DNA of 64,000 bases from Bacillota bacterium (GTDB lineage: Bacteria; Bacillota; Clostridia; Lachnospirales; Lachnospiraceae), in contig JAEWIZ010000008.1 in assembly GCA_023386815.1 (NCBI GenBank), positions 434,001 through 498,000 on the forward strand, in the 5' to 3' direction. Made by a program: the position numbers and the translations under genes. Within the stretch, counting starts at the first letter, position 1. Each line of letters begins with the position of its first letter. Of this stretch, positions 1-8,469 are shown piece after piece. The notes under the pieces were generated by a model. The model worked only from the letters and a program-made list of their open reading frames with translations, had not been told where the DNA came from and made no database searches.

Positions 1-429
1 AGAGTTGGTGCTTTGCTGGAATCTGCACATGCGATCCTTGCAGGTCTTGATCCATCCCATGAAATGGGCTTCGGTCTGGCTCTTGGCAAGCTCTGGGGCG
101 TGCATTTGAATGATCAGAATGGTATTAAATATGATCAGGATAAATCCTTCGGTGTTGAGAATTTAAGACAGGCTTTCAATCAGGTTAAGGTTCTGATCGA
201 GAATGATTATGGTGCTAATGGTGAATATATTGGTCTTGATGTTAAGGCTATGAGAACAACTAGGGATGAGGATAGTTATAAACACCTGGAGAACAGCTTA
301 AAGATCTGTAAAGCTCTTGAAGCAAAGGTTGCTAAATTTGATTATGAGTTCCAAAAGAAATGTGTTGAGAATAGAGATTTTGAAGGCCTTGAGATGTATG
401 TCATGAACTTACTAATGGGTATCGAATAA
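1..429 (+). CDS. Xylose-isomerase-like TIM-barrel sugar isomerase, C-terminal part
   Basis: The reading frame is open from the first base, so the gene begins outside the window; 142 codons of the C-terminus are present. The segment LGKLWGVHLNDQ followed further on by GLDVKAMRTTRDEDSY resembles the metal-binding end of the xylose isomerase-like barrel (PF01261), where Asp and Lys of a D-x-K-x-x-R motif lie near the active site. The family interconverts aldoses and ketoses in the cytoplasm. A PfkB kinase, a class II aldolase and further on a rhamnose mutarotase follow on the same strand, so an isomerase-kinase-aldolase route for a deoxy- or rare sugar is likely. L-rhamnose isomerase of the RhaI type is one candidate, but the substrate cannot be fixed from this fragment. 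Confidence 0.72.
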   Translation, partial: RVGALLESAHAILAGLDPSHEMGFGLALGKLWGVHLNDQNGIKYDQDKSFGVENLRQAFNQVKVLIENDYGANGEYIGLDVKAMRTTRDEDSYKHLENSLKICKALEAKVAKFDYEFQKKCVENRDFEGLEMYVMNLLMGIE

Positions 430-444
430 AGGATATTGTGGAAC

Positions 445-479
445 AAGACTATCGTATTAGTTATGATTTCGATAGTCTT
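445..479 (+). terminator. Hairpin after the sugar isomerase gene
   Basis: A ten-base-pair stem (AAGACTATCG with CGATAGTCTT) and a 15-base loop lie 16 bases after the isomerase stop. The following bases are pyrimidine-rich (CTCCCC) but not a T run, so this is either a weak terminator or a processing and stability hairpin between isomerase and kinase. Confidence 0.45.
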
Positions 480-484
480 CTCCC

Positions 485-574
485 CATAGAAAGACATTTG
501 TATTAAGAGGAAATTTCGTCAGCTATCACAACGGTAAATAAGTATCATAGAAAGACAACTGTGTAATAAAGAGT
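485..574 (+). promoter_or_regulatory. Pair of 12-base direct repeats upstream of the PfkB kinase
   Basis: CATAGAAAGACA occurs at 485-496 and again at 546-557. Each copy is followed by a similar stretch (TTTGTATTAAGAG and ACTGTGTAATAAAGAG). The spacing is 61 bases, about six helical turns, in the gap before the kinase gene. This is what is seen; a role as regulator half-sites is inference, and no convincing -35/-10 pair was found beside them. Confidence 0.35.
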
Positions 575-607
575 GCTATTTTATGCTGGCATAGGGAGGA
601 TCAGACA

Positions 608-1735
608 ATGCAAGGAAAACGTAAAGTAATAGTAGCTGGCCATGTCTGTCTGGATATTACACCCATATTTTCATCAAAAGAGCCGGGAAAGCTGGATCAG
701 ATTCTGGTTCCGGGCAAGCTGATCCATATGGAGGCAGCAGATGTGCATACCGGTGGTTCTGTGGCAAATACTGGTCTGGCAATGAAGATGTTAGGTGCAG
801 ATGTTACATTGATGGGAAAAGTTGGAGCGGATAATTTTGGACAGTCCATCGCGAATATTTTCAACGAATATGGTGCAGGAGGCGGATTGATTGTAGATAA
901 GGATTCTAGTACATCATATTCTGTTGTTATAGCAGCCCCCGGTGTGGATCGTATTTTTCTACATCATCCAGGTGCGAATGATACCTTCACCTGCGATGAT
1001 ATAAAAGATGAAATGTTAGAGGATATCATCCTATTCCACTTTGGTTATCCACCATTAATGAAACGGATGTATCAAAATCAAGGTGAGGAGCTGATACGTT
1101 TATTTCAGCGTATGAAGTCAAAAGGGATTATGACCTCACTTGATATGGCATCTGTAGATGAAAGTTCAGAGGCTGGTCGGCAGGATTGGAAGTCTATATT
1201 AACAAAGCTTCTCCCTTTTGTGGACTTCTTTTCACCAAGCGTGGAGGAGTTATGCTTTATGCTAAATCCACAGATGTTTCAAGAATGGACGAATCGTTCA
1301 GCTGGAAGAGATATTACGGAGAGCTTATCCATTGAAGCAGACGTAGACCCACTTGGAGAGCAATTGATTGAAATGGGTGCAAAGGTTGTTCTGATTAAAT
1401 GTGGTGCACCCGGGCTATACTACCGAACTGCTTCAGAAAGGACAATAGCTTCTATTGGAGACGGATTTATAAGTAATCCGTCACAGTGGGGGGACAAATG
1501 CGGCTTTGAAAAGAGTTATAAGCCTGATCGAATTATGTCCGCCACTGGGGCAGGAGATACAACAATTGCTGCCTTTCTAACATCATTACTAAATCAATAT
1601 CCTTTCTATAAATGTCTTCAACTAGCCACTGCTACTGGAGCTTCCAATGTAACGCAGTATGATGCCTTAAGTGGACTAAAAACCTTTCCGGAGTTGGAAG
1701 AAAGAATAGCGCAGGGTTGGGCAAAGGCATGGTAA
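608..1735 (+). CDS. PfkB-family carbohydrate kinase
   Basis: 375 residues, ATG preceded by AGGGAGGA at good spacing. The PfkB/ribokinase signatures are present: an N-terminal HTGGSVANTG substrate loop (about residues 47-56), a Gly-rich KVGADNFGQ segment, and the C-terminal SATGAGDT anion-hole motif (near residue 316) with the catalytic Asp. The family phosphorylates a sugar or ketose with ATP in the cytoplasm. It sits between an isomerase fragment and a class II aldolase, so it probably phosphorylates the ketose made by the isomerase. The protein is longer than the usual 300-330 residues because of an insertion just before the catalytic motif. No FGGY-type rhamnulokinase or fuculokinase is present, so it may replace one; the substrate is not proven. 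Confidence 0.85.
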   Translation: MQGKRKVIVAGHVCLDITPIFSSKEPGKLDQILVPGKLIHMEAADVHTGGSVANTGLAMKMLGADVTLMGKVGADNFGQSIANIFNEYGAGGGLIVDKDSSTSYSVVIAAPGVDRIFLHHPGANDTFTCDDIKDEMLEDIILFHFGYPPLMKRMYQNQGEELIRLFQRMKSKGIMTSLDMASVDESSEAGRQDWKSILTKLLPFVDFFSPSVEELCFMLNPQMFQEWTNRSAGRDITESLSIEADVDPLGEQLIEMGAKVVLIKCGAPGLYYRTASERTIASIGDGFISNPSQWGDKCGFEKSYKPDRIMSATGAGDTTIAAFLTSLLNQYPFYKCLQLATATGASNVTQYDALSGLKTFPELEERIAQGWAKAW

Positions 1736-1777
1736 AAACCAAACTGAAAATGATAAAATACAGAAAGGTTGAGTAGA

Positions 1778-2716
1778 ATGTTAGTTAATATGAACGAAGT
1801 ACTTTATCCTGCAAAAAAGGGTAAGTATGCAGTGGGTTTGTTTAATGCGGTAAATCTTGAATTAGCAAGAGGAATTATTGCAGCAGCTGAAAGTACCGGT
1901 TCTCCGATCATTATGGGAACAGCTGAAGTGCTTTTTCCTTATGGCCCCTTGGAAGAGGTCTCCTATTATCTTATTCCAATGGCAAAGAAGGCAAAGGTTC
2001 CTGTGGTTATCCACTTGGATCACGGTCTTAAAAAAGAGACCTGTATCAAGGCCTTGGAGCTTGGCTTCAGCTCCATTATGTATGATTGTTCCATAGATCC
2101 CTATGAGGAGAACGTCAGAAAAGTAAAGGAAATGGCGGATATCGCACATTCCTATGGTGCAACAATCGAAGGTGAATTAGGTCATGTCGGCGATAATGAA
2201 GGTTCTGCTGAAGGTAGTTCTCATTTGGAGGATCCGAAAAAGTACTACACCGATCCCAAGCAAGCTAAGGATTTCGTACAGAGAACCGGAGTGGATGCTC
2301 TTGCCATAGCCGTTGGAACAGCTCATGGAGCATATAAGCTTCCTCCCAAGCTTGATTTTGAAAGAATAAGAACGATTGCAAGAACGATAGACGTACCCTT
2401 AGTACTCCATGGCGGTTCCGGATTAACGGATCAAGATTTTAAACAGGCAATCCAGGATGGTATCAGTAAGGTTAATATCTTTACCGATATCAATGTTGCT
2501 GCAGTGAAAGCGGCACTCCGTAACTTTCTGGATACAGATCTGGGCATCATTGAGTTAATACCAGCCCAGGTAGAAGCGGTAAAGCAGGAGGTAATTAAGA
2601 AATTGACATTGTTTGGCTCCGTTGATCGGTATCCTACTAGAACAGGACTTCCTGCAGGATTGGATAAGGATACGATTGTACGACTTGTAATTGAAGAAGT
2701 AAAGAAGCTGTTATAA
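1778..2716 (+). CDS. Class II fructose/tagatose-bisphosphate-type aldolase
   Basis: 312 residues from the ATG at 1778, chosen over a TTG nine bases upstream because CAGAAAGG sits about ten bases before the ATG. Class II (zinc) aldolase motifs are clear: VIHLDHG with the catalytic Asp and first zinc His, then EGELGHVGDNEG, GTAHGAY with a zinc His, LHGGSG with the third zinc His, and NIFTDI. The family cleaves ketose 1-phosphates or 1,6-bisphosphates to dihydroxyacetone phosphate and an aldehyde. It is 42 bases behind the PfkB kinase and likely co-transcribed. In an operon with rhamnose-type genes it may act on an unusual ketose phosphate; FbaA, GatY/KbaY or a deoxy-sugar aldolase are all possible. 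Confidence 0.88.
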   Translation: MLVNMNEVLYPAKKGKYAVGLFNAVNLELARGIIAAAESTGSPIIMGTAEVLFPYGPLEEVSYYLIPMAKKAKVPVVIHLDHGLKKETCIKALELGFSSIMYDCSIDPYEENVRKVKEMADIAHSYGATIEGELGHVGDNEGSAEGSSHLEDPKKYYTDPKQAKDFVQRTGVDALAIAVGTAHGAYKLPPKLDFERIRTIARTIDVPLVLHGGSGLTDQDFKQAIQDGISKVNIFTDINVAAVKAALRNFLDTDLGIIELIPAQVEAVKQEVIKKLTLFGSVDRYPTRTGLPAGLDKDTIVRLVIEEVKKLL

Positions 2717-2846
2717 TCGATGACCTAGCATACGATGATAAATATATGCTGGATAAGTTATTATTAAAATATAAACATGCAGCCCTTCCTTCTAATATGT
2801 TTTGGTGAAACATTGGTTTATGAATAATTCCTATTTGGTTTTTGAT

Positions 2847-2880
2847 AAGAGGAGTCAAATAAATTGACTCTTCTTTTTCT
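2847..2880 (+). terminator. Intrinsic terminator after the aldolase
   Basis: A twelve-pair stem (AAGAGGAGTCAA with TTGACTCTTCTT, one G-U pair), a five-base ATAAA loop and a TTTTTCT tail end the kinase-aldolase unit. This separates it from rhaM. Confidence 0.85.
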
Positions 2881-2946
2881 ATAACATCTTTTCGTAGTTT
2901 TATATGAAAATTTTTAATTATAATAGGTTTAGAGATCCAAAAGCCA

Positions 2947-3082
2947 GCGTTTACACTAACGCACTGAATATGGGGGCATATATTTTCATATGGGCGCAGA
3001 CCGGGCCTCCCGTGATTGCCTGCACTTGGCAATCATGGGATGTTAAAGGCAAGCCCAGGTGGAAATATATGCCCCCATATTC
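2947..3082. repeat. Composite palindromic element (candidate structured RNA or small non-autonomous element)
   Basis: Nested inverted repeats fold one segment back on itself. A small hairpin occupies 2947-2962 (GCGTT with AACGC). Outer arms of 20 perfectly complementary bases lie at 2966-2985 and 3063-3082. A middle helix pairs 3000-3006 with 3053-3060 (one bulge). An inner hairpin of 12-13 pairs joins 3008-3020 to 3028-3040 around a seven-base loop. The arms hold GGGGG/CCCCC blocks in an otherwise AT-rich gap. It lies after the aldolase terminator and before the rhaM promoter. No T run follows, so it is not an ordinary terminator. A structured non-coding RNA or a miniature mobile element with terminal inverted repeats both fit. 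The open frame across it is a by-product of the fold. Confidence 0.7.
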
Positions 3083-3141
3083 ACATCACAGCCTAAATCT
3101 CGCTCAATAAAAAAACAAGACTGAAATTGGCCGTTTGCTTC

Positions 3142-3203
3142 ATATGTATTTATAAGAATATATGTATTTCTAAGAAGGGAATTTGGTATAGAACTTTTAT
3201 AAT
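3142..3203 (+). promoter_or_regulatory. rhaM promoter region with tandem 18-base direct repeats
   Basis: Two head-to-tail 18-base units at 3142-3159 and 3160-3177 are identical at 16 of 18 positions (core ATATGTATTTNTAAGAA). A perfect TATAAT -10 hexamer at 3198-3203 has no matching -35. Repeats of this size abutting the -35 region are the classic layout for an AraC/RhaS-type activator, and an AraC gene lies at 4208-5188. The repeats and hexamer are seen; the link to that regulator is inference. Confidence 0.55.
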
Positions 3204-3239
3204 GGAATCCCTAATTAAGCAGAAGGAAGGATGAAAAAG

Positions 3240-3554
3240 ATGATACGATCCGCATTTAAAATGAAATTAAAACCTGGTTATGAAGAAGAATATAAGAGAC
3301 GTCATGATGAGATTTGGCCTGAACTAGTGAAGGTGTTAGAAGAAGCTGGGGTATCAGACTACTCCATTTATCTAGATCCAGAGACAGATACTCTGTTTGC
3401 TACACAAAAGCTGAAGGATCATAACCAGGCAGCTCAGCTTTATATGAATCCGATTGTAAGGCAGTGGTGGGATTACATGGCAGATATCATGGAGACAAAT
3501 GCAGACAATTCACCTGTGAGCATTGATTTGATAGAAGTTTTTCATATGGATTAG
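3240..3554 (+). CDS. rhaM: L-rhamnose mutarotase
   Basis: 104 residues from the ATG at 3240. An ATG nine bases upstream abuts the AGAAGGAAGG ribosome site, so the downstream start has the better spacing and gives the normal family length. The protein begins MIRSAFKMKLKPG and carries Tyr18 and His22 in YKRRHDEIWPEL, the positions expected for the active-site pair of the RhaM family (DUF718, ferredoxin-like fold dimer), plus a WW pair in RQWWDYM. The enzyme interconverts alpha and beta anomers of L-rhamnose in the cytoplasm. It supports the view that the GH78 rhamnosidases here release L-rhamnose for catabolism. Confidence 0.93.
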   Translation: MIRSAFKMKLKPGYEEEYKRRHDEIWPELVKVLEEAGVSDYSIYLDPETDTLFATQKLKDHNQAAQLYMNPIVRQWWDYMADIMETNADNSPVSIDLIEVFHMD

Positions 3555-3671
3555 AAGGTTAGGTTTCAATTGCATTATCACTAATTTAATTGAAAATAAA
3601 ACTGATTCAGGGTAAAATAGAAAGATATTAAGAAAATACATAGGAAGCATCACAGATATGGAGGATATAAA

Positions 3672-4145
3672 ATGAACGATCAGGAATTTTTGCAATTGGT
3701 AATTGAAAAAGAGAAGGAATATCAGTTTGATGGCTTTTCACACAATGACGCTTTAGAAATCGGGCAGTTAATCCTTGAGGTGATGAAGAATTATCCTGGA
3801 ACAGTTGCCTTTGAAATAACAGTGAATGATTTTACAGTAATGCGTTATTTCCCGAATGACAGAGGTCGGATTGAGGAACGTTGGCTACGCGCGAAAAAGA
3901 ATACGGTAATGACCTTCGGTAAGAGTAGCATGAGAGTAGGTCTTGAGTTAAAGGAAAGTGGATTACCACAGGATCCTCCCTCCATGGTTCCAGGCGAATT
4001 TGTGCGTTACGGCGGAGGATTCCCAATTCGTCTTAGAAATGGCAGTTTAATTGGAGTAATTGCTACTTCCGGACTCAAGGATACGGATGATAACGCAATC
4101 ATCTGGGACGCTTTAGAACTGTTTTTTGCGAAAAAGAATGCGTAA
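3672..4145 (+). CDS. DUF336/UPF0303 heme-degrading-domain protein
   Basis: 157 residues with a GGAGG site eleven bases before the ATG. It matches the UPF0303 / HbpS-like (DUF336) pattern: central RWLRAKKNTV, GKSSMRVG, and GGFPIRL then GVIATSGL near the C-terminus. Members are small cytoplasmic oligomers, some reported to bind heme or corrinoid; their role next to sugar genes is unknown. No signal peptide or membrane segment is seen. It follows rhaM on the same strand with a 117-base gap and may be part of the same regulon. Confidence 0.75.
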   Translation: MNDQEFLQLVIEKEKEYQFDGFSHNDALEIGQLILEVMKNYPGTVAFEITVNDFTVMRYFPNDRGRIEERWLRAKKNTVMTFGKSSMRVGLELKESGLPQDPPSMVPGEFVRYGGGFPIRLRNGSLIGVIATSGLKDTDDNAIIWDALELFFAKKNA

Positions 4146-4182
4146 CAATGAAGTAAAGTGATAATCAGGTTGAATTTTTAAT

Positions 4183-4212
4183 AGTAAGCTACTATCAACA
4201 TAGTAGCTTACT
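4183..4212. terminator. Hairpin between convergent genes
   Basis: A perfect twelve-pair stem (AGTAAGCTACTA with TAGTAGCTTACT) around TCAACA lies between the DUF336 gene and the convergent AraC gene, whose stop codon falls inside the stem. Neither side has a long T run, so it may end transcription from both sides only weakly. Confidence 0.6.
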
Positions 4213-5188
4213 CTACAAGAAGAGAAAATTGTTTTCGATATTCAGCAGGACTCAGTTGGTACTCTTTTTTGAAGAGACTATAGAAGCTGCTTTTATCTTT
4301 ATAGCCTATCAAATCAACAATTTGATCAATACTGTAATTAGTATAGAGTAAATAATTTAAGGCATTTTGTAGCTTAATATTTACAATTAGGCTCCGGAAA
4401 GTCTGCCCAGTATGCTTGTGAATTAAAGTGGACAAATATTTGGGATGATAATTAAAATGCTCTGCCACATGATTCATAGTTACAGTCTGGTAATTCATAT
4501 AAATGTAATCAATAATTTCAGCCATGGCATTATCGTTAGGGCTGGATTTTTCTTTATAATTCCTTAAAATAAATGAGAAAATTAAAGTTAACAAGGATTC
4601 TATGATAACCTGGCTGTACTGCATTTTATCCAGGTATTCCTTCACGAGAGCTTCAATAAAATAATCAATATCCCTATCTAAATGTTGCAGATACAGAAAA
4701 GAAGGCTGATTTTCATTTTCAAGACGATATCGGATAAAGAAAGCATTCAGTAACGGATCGTTAAATAGAATGCGAAAAATTGATTTCTGAAATAAATCCC
4801 TCGGTAGCACAATATTAAGTATTAAATCCGTTAATTCGGAGTATTGCTTAAAGTAGTGAGCGGCATTCGGATTCATGATACATAGATTGCCTTCCTTTAA
4901 TTCTATTTCCTGATCATTAATTACCCCGATCGGGTGCCCCTTGCAGACATAGATTAATTCAAAAAAATCATGAGTATGACGATGCATATTCGCCTCTTCA
5001 TGATGAAGGGAAATGAAGATGGGTGAAGAGACATCGCTTAGAAACAATTCTGCCGGCATAAGAGGAGGGATATTGGGTATGGGATTTCTAATGATGTCCT
5101 CTGAGTACTTATCCTTATGTTTTATTAAATTTTCTTCATCTGTTTTATCGGTATGGATCCATAAGCGCTTTATTAATTCCTGATTCAT
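4208..5188 (-). CDS. AraC-family transcriptional regulator (cupin sensor)
   Basis: 326 residues on the minus strand with GAGGTAAG six bases before the ATG. The N-terminal half carries an AraC-type cupin sensor (ISLHHEEANMHRHTHDFFELIYVCKG, about residues 58-82) and the C-terminal 100 residues two helix-turn-helix motifs ending in YQLSPAEYRKQF. Such proteins bind a sugar and activate nearby genes. It is divergent from the GH78 gene at 5433 and faces rhaM, so it is the best candidate regulator of rhamnose release and use. The tandem repeats before rhaM are possible binding sites. Confidence 0.9.
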   Translation of the reverse strand: MNQELIKRLWIHTDKTDEENLIKHKDKYSEDIIRNPIPNIPPLMPAELFLSDVSSPIFISLHHEEANMHRHTHDFFELIYVCKGHPIGVINDQEIELKEGNLCIMNPNAAHYFKQYSELTDLILNIVLPRDLFQKSIFRILFNDPLLNAFFIRYRLENENQPSFLYLQHLDRDIDYFIEALVKEYLDKMQYSQVIIESLLTLIFSFILRNYKEKSSPNDNAMAEIIDYIYMNYQTVTMNHVAEHFNYHPKYLSTLIHKHTGQTFRSLIVNIKLQNALNYLLYTNYSIDQIVDLIGYKDKSSFYSLFKKEYQLSPAEYRKQFSLLVE

Positions 5189-5432
5189 TATAATCTTACC
5201 TCATAACACTCTAATTGTTACCTTACCATATTTCCATAATACAAGTAATATTATATAATTTATAATAGAAAATAGCTAGTTATATTTTGATAACCGAAAA
5301 GAATCTGTACATAAAGTAAATTAGTACAAAAATTCTTAATGTGTGAAAAGGTAAGGATAATTATTCGTGCTTGACAAGAATAAATCCTTGGAAAGATGAA
5401 AGCTACATAGCATAGAAAAGGAGAAGAGTAAA

Positions 5433-8339
5433 ATGAAGATTACATCATGTAAAACGAACCATATGGTTAATCCTCTGGGTTATGGTATGGTGCATGCAAC
5501 GGTATCCTGGATTACAGAAGATACTGCATCAAAGAAGCAGGTTGGGGCTCAGGTTGTGGTAGCAAAAGATGGGGAGATGAAAGAGGTTCTCTATGATAGT
5601 GGTAAGAAGGCTGAGCTTTCTAACCTGGCTGTTGATCTCCCAATTGAACTGATGCCCTATACAAGATATTATTGGTCAGTAAAGGTATGGGGTGATGCTG
5701 GTGATGAGGCAACTTCTGAAGTAAACTGGTTTGAAACAGGAAAAAGAGAAGATGGCTGGCAGGCAAAATGGATCACAACCTCCTGGGAAGATAAGAATCT
5801 GCATCCCTATATGAGAAAAGCATTTGCTGTTAATGGTAAAATCAAATCCGCCAGAGCTTATGTAACGGGTATGGGTCTTTACGAGCTGGAGATTAACGGT
5901 GAAAAAGTGGGGCAGGAGCGTCTTACCCCTTATTGCAACACCTACGATCAGTGGGTTCAATATCAAACGTATGATGTAACTGAGGCAATCAAGGAAGGTG
6001 ACAATGTTGTTGGGGCAATGTTGGCAAACGGCTGGGCAAAGGGACCCTTTGGTACCTTTGGAGATGCGAATCAACCTTATTGTCATGATTTTGCATTACT
6101 TTGTGAATTACGTCTTACTCTGGAGGATGGCAGTGTTCAGGTGATCGGTACAGATACAGACTGGAAGTGTGCACCTTCTCCTATCGTTGATGACAGTATC
6201 TATGACGGTGAGATTTACGATACCAGCAAGGAGATTCCAGGTTGGTCAACAACGGAATGTGATGCTGACGGCTGGGATAAGGTTATCGAATATGATGCCA
6301 AGGTTCTTGGAAAAGTTGTAGACCGATTATCCGTTCCTGTTATCGTGAAAGAAACCATCAAACCAGTAGAGTTAATCCATACTCCGGCAGGAGAGTTGGT
6401 ACTTGATATGGGACAAAACATGGTGGGCTGGTTACGAATCAAGGTTCGTGAGAAAAAAGGTACCCAGATTAAGATATCTCATGGAGAGGTTCTGCAAGAG
6501 GATAACTTTTACCGTGATAATCTTCGTAGCGCAAAAGCAGAATATCATTACATCTGTGACGGAACAGAGCGTGTGATTGAACCGCATACCACCTTCTATG
6601 GTTTTCGTTATGCTAAGCTGGAGGGCTTTTCTGAGCCGATCAATTTAGATGACTTTGTTGGCTGTGTCGTTTACTCTGATTTGGAGACCACAGGACATAT
6701 TGAGACCTCTGATCCGTTGGTAAACCGTCTATTCTTAAACGCGATGTGGGGACAGAAAGGTAATTTCCTGGATGTACCTACAGATTGCCCTCAGCGTGAT
6801 GAGAGAATGGGATGGACAGGTGATACGGAAGTATTTGCTGGAACAGCGTCCTTTAATATGGATACCTACGCCTTCTATACAAAATTCATGCAGGATTTAT
6901 ATGAAGAGCAGAAGCTGGTAGAAGGTATGGTAGCAAGTACAATTCCGACCTTTACCACAAATCGTAGCTCGGAGTCCAGTTTTGCTGGCGGCGGTGCTTG
7001 TGCTTGGAGTGACTGTGCTACTGTAGTTCCGTGGGAGGTATATTTACATTTTGGTGATAAGACAATTCTAGAGAGACAGTATGTCAGCATGAAGACCTGG
7101 GTGGATTGGATTCGCAGGAAGGATCAAAAACAAGGAGATCATAAGCTCTGGTTGGAAGGCTTCCAGTTTGGTGACTGGTTGGCACTGGATGGTCCTGTGC
7201 CTGGTGGCGTGCTCGGTGGAACGGATAACGGACTTCTGGCATCAGCTTATTATAGACTATCTACAAACATTCTCTCAAAAGCTGCGAAAGTACTTGGGTA
7301 TGACGAGGATGCGAAATTCTATGGTGAATTATCAGAGCAGATTAAAAAGGCAATTCAGGATGAGTTCTTCTCTAAGAATGGCCGTTCTACCATATTAACT
7401 CAGACAGCGCATGTAGTTGCTTTGCATTTTGATTTGGTTGAGAATGAGGTAAAGGATAGGGTAGTGAAGGATTTACGTGCCTTACTCAGAAAGAGTAATA
7501 TGCATTTAAAGACTGGCTTTATCGGAACCCCATATTTATGCCGCTCCTTATCAGATCATGGTGACAGCGATAGTGCATATCAGATCTTCTTACAAGAGGA
7601 TTATCCAAGCTGGTTATATGAGGTACTTATGGGGGCAACTACGATTTGGGAGCGCTGGAATTCTATTTTACCGGATGGAAAGATCTCCGGAACAGAAATG
7701 AACTCCTTGAATCATTATGCTTATGGTTCTATTGTGGAATGGATGTATCGCAATATGTGCGGCATCAATCCATTAGAGGAAGCACCGGGCTTTAAGAAGT
7801 TTCTTGTAAAGCCTGAGATCTATGGTAAGATCTATCATGCAACTGCTAGAGTGAGATCTTCCATGGGTATGATTGAAAGTGGATGGAAACGGGAAGAGGA
7901 TGGGACTCTTACGATAAAGGTCATTGTTCCATTTGACTCAGAAGCAACAGCATATTTACCTGACTGTGATATAAGTTCTGTGAAGGGCATAGATGGATTG
8001 GATGCAGAGCAGGCAGAAGGAAAAGTGAAGGTTACTTTAGCGGCAGGTACTTATGTATTTCATTATATTCCGACGAAAAAGTATGATTTGGAATATACAA
8101 TAGAATCTCCGATCCGAGAATTGCTTTCTGTTCCAGAGACGAAGGAAATTTTAACTGAAATGGCACCTAGACTGGCTGCATCTGCACAAGGAACTATGGG
8201 TATGGAGCTTCCATATAGTATTGGTGATGTGCTAAGAGCAGGAGATCCGTTTATGCTTAAGATGCTGTTTGGATCTGTTGACTTTGATGCATTAAATGAG
8301 AGATTAAAGGCGGTTGAAGTTAAAGTTAGAAGAGTGTAA
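5433..8339 (+). CDS. Alpha-L-rhamnosidase, GH78
   Basis: 968 residues, GGAGAAG before the ATG. Domain order follows family GH78: an N-terminal fibronectin-like domain (about 1-110), a Bac_rhamnosid_N beta domain (about 130-300), a concanavalin-like domain (about 310-420), the alpha6/alpha6 catalytic barrel (about 425-780) and a C-terminal beta domain. The acidic motif DCPQRDERMGWTGD starts at Asp451. No signal peptide is present, so it acts on imported oligosaccharides. It hydrolyses terminal alpha-L-rhamnose from pectic or flavonoid-type glycans. The last 80 or so residues form an extra, mainly helical tail not usual for the family. TTGACA at 5371 could be a -35, but no good -10 follows, which fits AraC-dependent activation. 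Confidence 0.93.
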   Translation: MKITSCKTNHMVNPLGYGMVHATVSWITEDTASKKQVGAQVVVAKDGEMKEVLYDSGKKAELSNLAVDLPIELMPYTRYYWSVKVWGDAGDEATSEVNWFETGKREDGWQAKWITTSWEDKNLHPYMRKAFAVNGKIKSARAYVTGMGLYELEINGEKVGQERLTPYCNTYDQWVQYQTYDVTEAIKEGDNVVGAMLANGWAKGPFGTFGDANQPYCHDFALLCELRLTLEDGSVQVIGTDTDWKCAPSPIVDDSIYDGEIYDTSKEIPGWSTTECDADGWDKVIEYDAKVLGKVVDRLSVPVIVKETIKPVELIHTPAGELVLDMGQNMVGWLRIKVREKKGTQIKISHGEVLQEDNFYRDNLRSAKAEYHYICDGTERVIEPHTTFYGFRYAKLEGFSEPINLDDFVGCVVYSDLETTGHIETSDPLVNRLFLNAMWGQKGNFLDVPTDCPQRDERMGWTGDTEVFAGTASFNMDTYAFYTKFMQDLYEEQKLVEGMVASTIPTFTTNRSSESSFAGGGACAWSDCATVVPWEVYLHFGDKTILERQYVSMKTWVDWIRRKDQKQGDHKLWLEGFQFGDWLALDGPVPGGVLGGTDNGLLASAYYRLSTNILSKAAKVLGYDEDAKFYGELSEQIKKAIQDEFFSKNGRSTILTQTAHVVALHFDLVENEVKDRVVKDLRALLRKSNMHLKTGFIGTPYLCRSLSDHGDSDSAYQIFLQEDYPSWLYEVLMGATTIWERWNSILPDGKISGTEMNSLNHYAYGSIVEWMYRNMCGINPLEEAPGFKKFLVKPEIYGKIYHATARVRSSMGMIESGWKREEDGTLTIKVIVPFDSEATAYLPDCDISSVKGIDGLDAEQAEGKVKVTLAAGTYVFHYIPTKKYDLEYTIESPIRELLSVPETKEILTEMAPRLAASAQGTMGMELPYSIGDVLRAGDPFMLKMLFGSVDFDALNERLKAVEVKVRRV

Positions 8340-8422
8340 CGAAGGCTTAAGAGAGATATGTATTTTGAGACCGATGAAACATGGAGCTTCATGGTTATAG
8401 ATTCATAATAGTAGTAACGATA

Positions 8423-8469
8423 GTAACCAAGCTTGAGCAAGAGAGGTGTTCAGCTTGGTTACTTTTTTA
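8423..8469 (+). terminator. Intrinsic terminator after GH78
   Basis: An eleven-pair stem (GTAACCAAGCT with AGCTTGGTTAC) with an 18-base loop is followed directly by TTTTTTA. It ends the first rhamnosidase unit. Confidence 0.85.

Noticed and set aside
1862..2149. Antisense frames inside the aldolase and other long genes
   Set aside because: They lie wholly inside strongly supported genes and show no start signals or family motifs.
2904..3110. Open frame of 68 codons across the palindrome upstream of rhaM
   Set aside because: It has no ribosome site and is made of the two arms of the inverted repeat, so it is explained by the fold.
5371..5399. TTGACA as a constitutive promoter for the first GH78
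   Set aside because: No -10-like hexamer at 16-18 bases; at most an activator-dependent promoter.
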